Below, piece after piece: positions 1 to 5,924 of a DNA stretch of 7,484 nucleotides. Both the position numbers and the translations under genes were made by a program. The notes beneath the pieces were generated by a model. It saw nothing but the letters and a program-made list of their open reading frames with translations. It was not told the DNA's origin and made no database searches. Position 1 is the first letter of the stretch. Each line of letters opens with the position of its first letter. Source of the stretch: an uncultured Bacteroidales bacterium (GTDB lineage Bacteria; Bacteroidota; Bacteroidia; Bacteroidales; Muribaculaceae); assembly GCA_900554715.1 (NCBI GenBank), contig USIN01000083.1, positions 1-7,484 on the forward strand, in the 5' to 3' direction.

Positions 1-602
1 CCTCCGGTAGAAAAGGCGAACCGTTCGGATATACGGTGATAATGGGTAAGCGAAACATTATAATTATTGTACGTCGCCGCTCCCATGCGGATGTCGGTCC
101 CTTGATAGGTGAAAGGAGATTTTGTGTGTACCTTGATAAGTCCGCCCATCGTGTTGCGCCCGTTCAAGAGCGACTGGGCTCCGCGAAGCACCTCGATGCG
201 TTCTATATCAAACACATCGAAGTCGTATGCGTCTTTGTTCAACACAGGCACATTGTCGATGTTAAGGCCGACGACAGGCTGGTCCATACGCGCTCCAAGA
301 CCGCGGACATAGACCGACGATGTCATGCGCGAACCATAATCGGGCATATAGAAATTCGGCGCCATCTCGCTTATATCCTTGACCGACGATATTCCATAGC
401 GCCGTATCATCGAGGGCGTTATCGATGTCGTCGCCGTGATTTCGGCCGACGGGAGCTGTTTGACGCCTACGACTTCAAAGCCTGCGAGCGTGCGGTGTCG
501 CGACGCTGTCGTATCTGACGGCTCAGACGCCACAGCGCCGAAAGCCGTAAAACCTACGGCCGACACCGCCAACAGACACATATAATGATTGATTCTGCTC
601 AT
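1..602 (-). CDS. TonB-dependent outer-membrane receptor, N-terminal part (truncated by window edge)
   Basis: This is the first 200 residues of a TonB-dependent receptor, an outer-membrane beta-barrel that imports a bound ligand using TonB energy. It starts at the ATG at 602-600 and reads without a stop to the window edge. Residues 1 to about 25 form a signal peptide ending near AVA. A plausible TonB box, FEVVGV, lies at residues 42-47. The plug domain follows: SITPSMIRRYGISSVKDI (about 60-77), SVYVRGLGARMDQPVV (96-111), NIDNVPV (114-120) and the family hallmark IERIEVLRGAQSLLNGRNTMGG (133-154 region). There is no carboxypeptidase-regulatory-like extension before the plug, so this is not a typical SusC protein and looks more like a siderophore, vitamin or metal receptor. 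The ligand cannot be told from this fragment. It is transcribed divergently from the ECF sigma gene. The family call is firm and the substrate unknown. Confidence 0.93.
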   Translation of the reverse strand, partial: MSRINHYMCLLAVSAVGFTAFGAVASEPSDTTASRHRTLAGFEVVGVKQLPSAEITATTSITPSMIRRYGISSVKDISEMAPNFYMPDYGSRMTSSVYVRGLGARMDQPVVGLNIDNVPVLNKDAYDFDVFDIERIEVLRGAQSLLNGRNTMGGLIKVHTKSPFTYQGTDIRMGAATYNNYNVSLTHYHRISERFAFSTG

Positions 603-610
603 TTCAGTTG

Positions 611-618
611 CAAAGATA
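611..618 (-). promoter_or_regulatory. Bacteroidetes -7 promoter box for the TonB-dependent receptor
   Basis: Read on the minus strand, the sequence is TATCTTTG, an exact match to the Bacteroidetes -7 consensus TAnnTTTG. Only 8 nt separate it from the receptor ATG, so the transcript would have almost no 5' leader. I see no convincing TTTG -33 element at the usual 19-21 nt spacing. Confidence 0.6.
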
Positions 619-697
619 AGGCAAATACCAGTCATAACCATCCGCGGCGTTAAATATTTTTTACGGACCCCGTGCGATTTCTGTAAAAAATTATCCT

Positions 698-705
698 TAA
701 CTTTG
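698..705 (+). promoter_or_regulatory. Candidate -7 promoter box for the ECF sigma operon
   Basis: TAACTTTG matches TAnnTTTG and lies 41 nt before the sigma factor ATG, inside the 144-bp divergent intergenic region. The -33 side is weak. An ECF-type promoter used for autoregulation could also lie in this interval, but I could not identify one with confidence. Confidence 0.45.
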
Positions 706-746
706 AGACCTGTAAACATAACGACACTTCTTTAACCTCGAAAACG

Positions 747-1304
747 ATGGCCACACTGCCCACAGAGAACGACGACCTTGTAAAACGGCTCCGCGAGCCG
801 TCGACCTGCCGTGCGGCATTCACCGAGGTGATAAAAATATACTCCGAGCCGCTATACTGGCAGATACGCCGTCTCGTAGAATCCCACGACGACGCCAACG
901 ACCTGCTGCAGAATACCTTCATGAAGGCATGGTCGTCAATCGAGAATTTTCGCGGCGACGCCAAACTCTCCACATGGCTATATAAAATCGCCATCAACGA
1001 AAGCATAACATTCCTTGAACGCGAACGCAAACGCCTCAACATATCGCTTGACGATCAGGAAGCGTCGCTGGCCAACACCATAGAAGCCGACACTCATATC
1101 GACGGCGACGAGCTCGCACTGAAACTGCGCAAAGCCATAGCCACCCTGCCGGAGAAACAGCGCATAGTCTTCAATATGAAATATTTCGACGACATGAAAT
1201 ATGAAGACATTTCAAACATACTCGGCACCAGCGTCGGCGCCTTGAAAGCATCATATCATCTCGCAGTCAAAAAAATCGAGAACTTTTTTTCAGACAACGA
1301 TTAA
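747..1304 (+). CDS. ECF-family RNA polymerase sigma factor (sigma-70 family, RpoE-like)
   Basis: This encodes a 185-residue extracytoplasmic-function sigma factor that would direct RNA polymerase to a small set of stress or envelope promoters. Region 2 spans about residues 34-97, with EPLYWQIRRLVESHDDAND, LLQNTFMKAW and then STWLYKIAINESITFLERE, the usual ECF signature. A linker of about 25 residues follows. Region 4 spans about 124-180: ATLPEKQRIVFNMKYFDDM followed by the helix-turn-helix YEDISNILGTSVGALKASYH, which would bind the -35 element. Length and two-domain architecture are normal, with no C-terminal extension. The ATG at 747 follows an A-rich stretch (gaaaacg) without a Shine-Dalgarno site. 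It heads an apparent operon with a membrane protein and a Spy-like periplasmic protein, which suggests control by a membrane-anchored anti-sigma factor. The specific stimulus is unknown. Confidence 0.95.
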   Translation: MATLPTENDDLVKRLREPSTCRAAFTEVIKIYSEPLYWQIRRLVESHDDANDLLQNTFMKAWSSIENFRGDAKLSTWLYKIAINESITFLERERKRLNISLDDQEASLANTIEADTHIDGDELALKLRKAIATLPEKQRIVFNMKYFDDMKYEDISNILGTSVGALKASYHLAVKKIENFFSDND

Positions 1305-1350
1305 ACCCTTTAGCCCGATATCTGTCAAAAAAATACAGAAGCACTAAAAA

Positions 1351-1794
1351 ATGAAACAGACTACTGACATATTGACCAAACTCGACCGGCGCGACGGCAT
1401 GACAGTCCCCGACGGTTATTTTGAAGACTTCGCTGCGCGTATGTCGGCAATGTTGCCCGAACGCCCCGAGGCCGAGTCGACCGTCAGGATTCTCGAGCGC
1501 CCCACTCTATGGACCCGCATACGGCCCTATGTCTATATGGCCGCCATGTTCGCAGGTGTGTGGTGCATGCTCAAGATGTTCACACTGATGAGCGGCGCCG
1601 ACGGTCACAACGCCATCGACAGCAATCCGATACTCGCCGAAGCCGTATCAGACGAAGGTTTCATAAACGAGTATGTCATCGACGATATCAACCAGTGGGA
1701 TCTTCTCGACGAGATGCAGCTCGACGGTCTCGACGCCGCTACGCTCGACTCGCTCGACGCCCTGTTTGCTTCAGACGAATACAATAATTTCTGA
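1351..1794 (+). CDS. Small single-pass membrane protein, putative anti-sigma factor of the adjacent ECF sigma
   Basis: This 147-residue protein is not a family I can name with certainty. The cytoplasmic N-terminus includes the short motif VPDGYFEDFAARMSAMLPE (19-37), reminiscent of small proteins encoded next to ECF sigma genes in Bacteroidetes. The basic stretch WTRIRPY (54-60) precedes one membrane span at about 60-80, which predicts an N-in orientation. The C-terminal part, about 85-147, is very acidic (YVIDDINQWDLLDEMQLDGL) and would lie in the periplasm. There is no HxxxCxxC zinc anti-sigma motif and no FecR domain. It starts 46 nt after the sigma stop, and its own stop is one base from the next ATG, which suggests translational coupling. 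Its position between a sigma factor and a periplasmic sensor-like protein makes an anti-sigma role the best inference, but sequence alone does not prove it. Confidence 0.6.
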   Translation: MKQTTDILTKLDRRDGMTVPDGYFEDFAARMSAMLPERPEAESTVRILERPTLWTRIRPYVYMAAMFAGVWCMLKMFTLMSGADGHNAIDSNPILAEAVSDEGFINEYVIDDINQWDLLDEMQLDGLDAATLDSLDALFASDEYNNF

Positions 1795-1795
1795 C

Positions 1796-2254
1796 ATGAA
1801 CAGAATATACCTTATAATATTATTTATCGCGACCGTCGCCTCGTCGGCATTGGCCCAGCCACGCCCGACCCCCGAAAACCGCGAGCGCTGGAAGAGCGAG
1901 CTGCGCAACTACAAACACGACTTTATGGCCCGCGAACTCGATCTCTCACGCGACCAGCAGTCAAAATTCTTCCCCCTCTACGACCAGATGGAAGACTCTA
2001 TCGAGCAGATAAACACTGACACCCGTGAACTCGAGAAGCGCATAGGCGACGACGCCTCTGACATTCAAACCGAAGCCGCCGCCCGAGCTCTGTTCGAACA
2101 AAAGAGCCGCGAAGGTCAGCTCGAACTCGAATACTTCGACTCATTCAAAACCATACTTACGCCACGACAGTTGCTGAAACTCAAAAGCGCCGAGCGACAG
2201 TTCATGCGTCGCCTCATGCATCACAACCGCCGGATGCAGAGCGCACGACAATAA
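1796..2254 (+). CDS. Spy/CpxP-like periplasmic protein with two L(T/S)xxQ motifs
   Basis: This 152-residue secreted protein starts at the ATG at 1796. An in-frame upstream ATG at 1673 lies inside the preceding gene and would displace the signal peptide, so it was not used. Residues 1-20 form a signal peptide (MNRIYLIILF core, cleavage after ALA). The mature part is mostly charged and predicted helical. It carries LSRDQ (50-54) and LTPRQ (121-125), matching the paired LTxxQ motifs of the Spy/CpxP group, which includes periplasmic chaperones and the metal sensors ZraP and CnrX. The C-terminus is rich in Arg, Met and His (RQFMRRLMHHNRRM, 134-147), which might bind metal; that is speculation. It is the last gene of the sigma operon, one base after its neighbour. 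A sensor or chaperone that modulates the membrane protein is a reasonable inference. Confidence 0.75.
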   Translation: MNRIYLIILFIATVASSALAQPRPTPENRERWKSELRNYKHDFMARELDLSRDQQSKFFPLYDQMEDSIEQINTDTRELEKRIGDDASDIQTEAAARALFEQKSREGQLELEYFDSFKTILTPRQLLKLKSAERQFMRRLMHHNRRMQSARQ

Positions 2255-2285
2255 TCAGCTCCAGAATATACCATGCCCCCATACG

Positions 2286-2322
2286 GCAGCGGTTCTGAAA
2301 TCAGAGCCGCTGCTATTTTTTT
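2286..2322 (+). terminator. Rho-independent terminator of the sigma operon
   Basis: A stem of up to 13 bp (GCAGCGGTTCTGA pairing with TCAGAGCCGCTGC, one G-U pair) has a very tight loop and is followed by TATTTTTTT. It begins 31 nt after the stop of the Spy-like gene and separates the sigma operon from the GH97 gene. Confidence 0.9.
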
Positions 2323-2337
2323 ATCAGATTTATGTAG

Positions 2338-2367
2338 TTGTATTCCCGAAATTTATTGCTAAATTTA
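2338..2367 (+). promoter_or_regulatory. Bacteroidetes-type promoter for the GH97 gene
   Basis: A TTG at 2338-2340 (-33 element) is followed, after exactly 19 nt, by TAAATTTA at 2360-2367, one base from the TAnnTTTG -7 consensus. The spacing is that of Bacteroides promoters. Transcription would start near 2373, giving a leader of about 50 nt that ends in an A-rich stretch without a Shine-Dalgarno site. Confidence 0.6.
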
Positions 2368-2423
2368 CGGCGCTTTATCAAAAGCCACTGTATTACTTAC
2401 TTAACAATAACCAAAACAAAGGC

Positions 2424-4538
2424 ATGAATAAAACCACAACCGCCCGGCTTGCCGCGGCAATTATGATTCCTTGTGCGATGCTGTGCTCGTGTTCGCAGAA
2501 GAGCCAGCAGATCAAATCACCCGACGGAGAAATCAGCGTCGACTTCGCGATGCTCTCTGACGGCACCCCCTCATACTCAGTCAAATTCCAGGGAAAAGAC
2601 GTCATCAAACCTTCGACCCTCGGCTTCGAAACCCTCGACAGCACTCAAAATTTCAGAAACGGATTCAAAATCGACTCAGTCACCACCTCGTCGTTCCACG
2701 AAGTCTGGGCACCCGTCTGGGGCGAGAACGACTCTATCGACAACACCTATAACTCGATGACGGCATGGCTGTCGAACGCCGACGCCCGCATGGCCGTCGA
2801 GTTCCGCGTTTTCGACGACGGCGTGGGCTTCCGCTACATATTCCCCGAGCAGAAAATCAAAGAGATACTCGTCAAAGAAGAGATGACCCAGTTTGCGATG
2901 CCCGGCGACATAACCGCATGGTGGATTCCCGGCGACTATGACACTCAGGAATATCAGTATACAAAATCGCGTCTGAGTGAAATCAAAGACAACATCGACA
3001 GCAGCATGATAGGCAACGTATCGCAGTCAGTGTTCTCTCAGAACGGCGTTCAGACCTCGCTGCAGCTCAAGAGCGACGACGGCGTCTATATCAACCTCCA
3101 CGAGGCCGCTCTGATCGACTACCCCGCGATGCACCTAAACCTCAACGACACGACGATGGTGTTCACCTCATGGCTGACACCCGGCATCCCCGCCGAGAAA
3201 GCGCGTCTCGAACTGCCACGCACCACACCCTGGCGCGTCATCATGATAGGTGACAAGGCCACCGACATTCTCGCGTCAAACCTTGTCTACAATCTCAACG
3301 AACCCTGCGCACTCGACGACACCTCATGGATCAAACCGGTCAAATATATGGGTGTCTGGTGGGAAATGATCACCGGCAAGACATCGTGGGCCTACTCTGA
3401 CCTCGACAGCGTCGACCTCGCCACCATCGACTACAGCAAAGTCAAGCCCAGCGGCAAACACGGCGCCAATAACGCCAACGTGCGCCGATACATCGACTTC
3501 GCCGCCGAAAACGGCTTCGACCAGCTGCTCATCGAAGGCTGGAACATCGGCTGGGAAGACTGGTTCGGCAAAGAGAAAGACTTTGTCTTCGACTTCGTGA
3601 CCCCCTACCCCGACTTCGACATCAAGGCACTCAACGACTACGCCCACTCTAAAGGCATCCGTCTGATGATGCACCACGAGACTTCGGGTTCTGTAGACAA
3701 CTACGAGCGCCACATGGACGCCGCATACGATCTCATGAACAAATACGGCTACAACGCCGTCAAGAGCGGCTATGTAGGCAACATCCTGCCCAAGGGCGAC
3801 ACCCACTACAGCCAGCGCATGGTCAACCACTATCTTGACGCCGTCAAACGAGCAGCCGACAAACACATCATGGTCAACGGCCACGAAGCCGTGCGCCCGA
3901 CCGGCCTCGCCCGCACATATCCCAACCTCGTCGGCAACGAGAGCGCCCTCGGCACCGAATACCGCGTCATGGAGCCCGGCCACATGGCAATGCTGCCTTT
4001 CACCCGTCTCAAAGGCGGCCCGATGGACTTCACTCCCGGCATCGTCAAGATGAACATGGGCGACTTCGTTCCCGGAAGCCATGACCACAAAAAAGCCACT
4101 GTCGCCAACCAGCTTGCCGCGTATGTGACACTCTATTCACCTCTTCAGATGGCAGCAGACATGCCCGAGCACTACGCCGAGAAGATGGACGCCTTCCAGT
4201 TTATCAAAGACGTGCCCGTCGACTGGAGCCGCTCGATCTATCTTGACGCCGAACCAGGCGAATTCATCATCGCCGCCCGCAAGGACAAGAACAGCGACAA
4301 CTGGTTTGTAGGCGGCACAACCGACAGCAACGCCCGCGAATATACCGTCAGCCTCGACTTCCTCACTCCGGGCAAGACCTACAAAGCCACAATCTACCGC
4401 GACGCCGATGACGCCGACTATCAGAGCAATCCCGAGGCTTACGTCATCGAGACACGCGACGTGACCTCGGCCGACAGCATCGCCGTGAAGATGGCCCGCG
4501 GCGGCGGCTTCGCCATCTCTCTCATCGAGCAGAAATAA
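2424..4538 (+). CDS. Glycoside hydrolase family 97 lipoprotein, inverting SusB-type (probable alpha-glucosidase)
   Basis: This 704-residue enzyme is predicted to hydrolyse alpha-linked glucosides at the cell surface or in the periplasm. The N-terminus is a lipoprotein signal with lipobox LCSC and Cys23 as the lipidation site. The order is a beta-sandwich N-domain (about 27-290), a catalytic (beta/alpha)8 barrel (about 300-590, from KYMGVWWEM through IEGWNIGWEDW) and a C-terminal beta domain (about 600-704). Three glutamates match the catalytic set of Bacteroides thetaiotaomicron SusB (E439, E508, E532): E419 in HHETSGS, E488 in NGHEAVRPTG and E512 in GTEYRV. The spacings, 69 and 24 residues, are the same as in SusB. 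Retaining GH97 alpha-galactosidases instead use an aspartate nucleophile, so the inverting group is favoured. E506 aligns with a proposed SusB calcium ligand. No SusC/SusD genes are adjacent, so the gene looks monocistronic and the substrate is inferred. Confidence 0.95.
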   Translation: MNKTTTARLAAAIMIPCAMLCSCSQKSQQIKSPDGEISVDFAMLSDGTPSYSVKFQGKDVIKPSTLGFETLDSTQNFRNGFKIDSVTTSSFHEVWAPVWGENDSIDNTYNSMTAWLSNADARMAVEFRVFDDGVGFRYIFPEQKIKEILVKEEMTQFAMPGDITAWWIPGDYDTQEYQYTKSRLSEIKDNIDSSMIGNVSQSVFSQNGVQTSLQLKSDDGVYINLHEAALIDYPAMHLNLNDTTMVFTSWLTPGIPAEKARLELPRTTPWRVIMIGDKATDILASNLVYNLNEPCALDDTSWIKPVKYMGVWWEMITGKTSWAYSDLDSVDLATIDYSKVKPSGKHGANNANVRRYIDFAAENGFDQLLIEGWNIGWEDWFGKEKDFVFDFVTPYPDFDIKALNDYAHSKGIRLMMHHETSGSVDNYERHMDAAYDLMNKYGYNAVKSGYVGNILPKGDTHYSQRMVNHYLDAVKRAADKHIMVNGHEAVRPTGLARTYPNLVGNESALGTEYRVMEPGHMAMLPFTRLKGGPMDFTPGIVKMNMGDFVPGSHDHKKATVANQLAAYVTLYSPLQMAADMPEHYAEKMDAFQFIKDVPVDWSRSIYLDAEPGEFIIAARKDKNSDNWFVGGTTDSNAREYTVSLDFLTPGKTYKATIYRDADDADYQSNPEAYVIETRDVTSADSIAVKMARGGGFAISLIEQK

Positions 4539-4568
4539 CAGCGACACCTGCAATCGGTGACATATTTA

Positions 4569-4605
4569 CAGCCCCGGCGCAAACCGATATTTTGCGTCGG
4601 GGCTG
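4569..4605 (+). terminator. Hairpin terminator downstream of the GH97 gene
   Basis: A 15-bp stem (CAGCCCCGGCGCAAA with TTTGCGTCGGGGCTG, one G-U pair) encloses a 7-nt loop, starting 30 nt after the GH97 stop codon. The downstream U-tract is weak (ATTTATC), so termination may be partial, but the stem is strong and well placed. Confidence 0.75.
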
Positions 4606-4656
4606 ATTTATCATCGCTTTATTGCACCTGAGGCTGAAAATAAGCAAAATTTTTGT

Positions 4657-4664
4657 TAATTTTG
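4657..4664 (+). promoter_or_regulatory. -7 promoter box immediately upstream of lysA
   Basis: TAATTTTG matches TAnnTTTG exactly and ends 4 nt before the first lysA ATG at 4669. If it is used, transcription starts at or next to the start codon and the mRNA is effectively leaderless. I found no clear -33 TTTG at 19-21 nt upstream. Confidence 0.5.
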
Positions 4665-4668
4665 CACC

Positions 4669-5814
4669 ATGATGTTAAACGCTACTGAATTCGGGGACAT
4701 CAAGACGCCCTGCTACCTTTATGACATGAGCCTGCTGCGGCTCACCGCCGCATCGCTGAAAGAAGCCATCGGCCAACAGCCCGTACACGTCCACTACGCA
4801 ATGAAGGCCAATTCAAATCCCGAAATCCTGCGGGCAATCAGCGCCGCAGGCTTCGGCGCCGACTGCGTCAGCGGCGGAGAAATCAGGCTGGCCCTCGAGT
4901 GCGGCTTCAAGGCTGCCGACATATCATACGCCGGCGTCGGCAAGACCGACGATGAGATCAATCTCGGACTCGACTGCGGCATCGGATGTTTCATCGTCGA
5001 ATCAATCGAAGAACTCGCCATCATCGGCGATATTTCGGCCGCACGCTCGGTAAAGGCTCCCGTGGCGCTACGCATCAATCCCGACATAGACGCTCACACC
5101 CATCAATACATCACCACCGGCCTCAAAGAGAACAAGTTCGGCATTGACATGCGACTGCTCGACAAAGCTCTTGGCGTCCTCGACCGCTATCAGTCGCTTC
5201 AGCTAAAGGGCCTGCATTTCCATATCGGATCGCAGATACTGACACCCGCACCGTTTGTCGAACTATGTAACCGCGTCAACCGCATCGCCGCAGAAATCAC
5301 CGCTCGGGGCCATAACCTTGAATTCATTGACACGGGCGGCGGTTTCGGCATCGACTATGACAGTCCCGACGCAAATCCGATACCCACTTTCAAACCGTTT
5401 ATCGACGCCATCATTGACAATCTCGACCTCAGCCTCTGCCGTTTTGTCATCATAGAACCTGGCCGCTCACTTGTGGCTCAGTGCGGCACACTGCTGACTC
5501 ACGTCATTTACGTCAAAGAGGGTGTCGGCAAGAAATTCATCATCCTCGACGCCGGCATGAACAACCTGATACGTCCTGCCCTCTACGGCGCACACCACCG
5601 CATCGAGAACATATCGACAAAACCGGGTACGGCCCTCGAAAAATATGATGTCGTCGGCCCCATATGCGAAAGCGCGGACACATTCGCCGAAAACGAAAGC
5701 CTGCCGCGCACCCGCCGCGGCGACCTTATCGCCATACGCTCGGCCGGCGCCTACGGCGAGACGATGTCGTCGACCTACAACTCGCGTCCACTGCAATCAT
5801 TCATATTGAAATAA
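4669..5814 (+). CDS. lysA: Diaminopimelate decarboxylase
   Basis: LysA is the PLP-dependent cytoplasmic enzyme that decarboxylates meso-diaminopimelate to L-lysine, the last step of the DAP pathway. The 381 residues contain an alanine-racemase-like barrel with the PLP lysine K46 in HYAMKANSN, then GADCVSGGEIR, INPDIDAHTH, H185 in LHFHIGSQI, the phosphate-binding GGGFGIDY, and EPGR at 263-266. The C-terminal beta domain has GPICESADTFA with catalytic Cys333, then RSAGAYGETM and SSTYNSRP. Motifs and length fit the Bacteroidetes form, slightly shorter than many LysA proteins. Two ATGs are adjacent (4669 and 4672) and either may be used; the next Met, residue 20, would remove the conserved TPCYLYD strand. 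It has its own promoter box and no lysC (aspartokinase) beside it. Valine is almost always GTC (13 of 17 codons by hand count), a useful native baseline. Confidence 0.97.
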   Translation: MMLNATEFGDIKTPCYLYDMSLLRLTAASLKEAIGQQPVHVHYAMKANSNPEILRAISAAGFGADCVSGGEIRLALECGFKAADISYAGVGKTDDEINLGLDCGIGCFIVESIEELAIIGDISAARSVKAPVALRINPDIDAHTHQYITTGLKENKFGIDMRLLDKALGVLDRYQSLQLKGLHFHIGSQILTPAPFVELCNRVNRIAAEITARGHNLEFIDTGGGFGIDYDSPDANPIPTFKPFIDAIIDNLDLSLCRFVIIEPGRSLVAQCGTLLTHVIYVKEGVGKKFIILDAGMNNLIRPALYGAHHRIENISTKPGTALEKYDVVGPICESADTFAENESLPRTRRGDLIAIRSAGAYGETMSSTYNSRPLQSFILK

Positions 5815-5859
5815 AGGCATATTTTAAGCGCCGAAACCTGAAGAATAGGATTTTTTTCG

Positions 5860-5867
5860 TATCTTTG
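5860..5867 (+). promoter_or_regulatory. Bacteroidetes -7 promoter box upstream of carA
   Basis: TATCTTTG matches TAnnTTTG exactly in the 110-bp gap between lysA and carA, after a T-rich stretch. It gives a leader of about 50 nt before the carA ATG at 5925. The -33 side is not obvious. It shows that the start of carA carries Bacteroidetes expression signals, unlike the sequence beyond carA. Confidence 0.6.
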
Positions 5868-5924
5868 CATGGTTTTCCAATCATTGGGGGAGCCAAAATC
5901 ACATTTACTGCAAAACCCACCCCT

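Noticed and set aside
36..518. A 160-codon plus-strand frame opposite the TonB-dependent receptor
   Set aside because: The minus-strand frame encodes a signal peptide and clear plug-domain motifs. The plus-strand product is Arg/His-rich with no recognisable features.
1673..1795. Upstream start for the Spy-like protein
   Set aside because: It would add 41 residues read from the preceding gene in another frame and bury the signal peptide. The ATG at 1796 gives a clean secreted protein.
3324..4088. A 254-codon open frame on the minus strand inside the GH97 gene
   Set aside because: It lies antisense to the most conserved catalytic region, its valine/aspartate-rich composition is what the reverse of GAC/GTC-biased codons produces, and it has no start signals or recognisable motifs.
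5664..5924. In-frame 5' extension of carA starting inside lysA (87 extra residues)
   Set aside because: The added residues are basic, proline/arginine-rich, read from lysA in another frame and do not resemble CarA. A promoter box lies inside the extension at 5860-5867.
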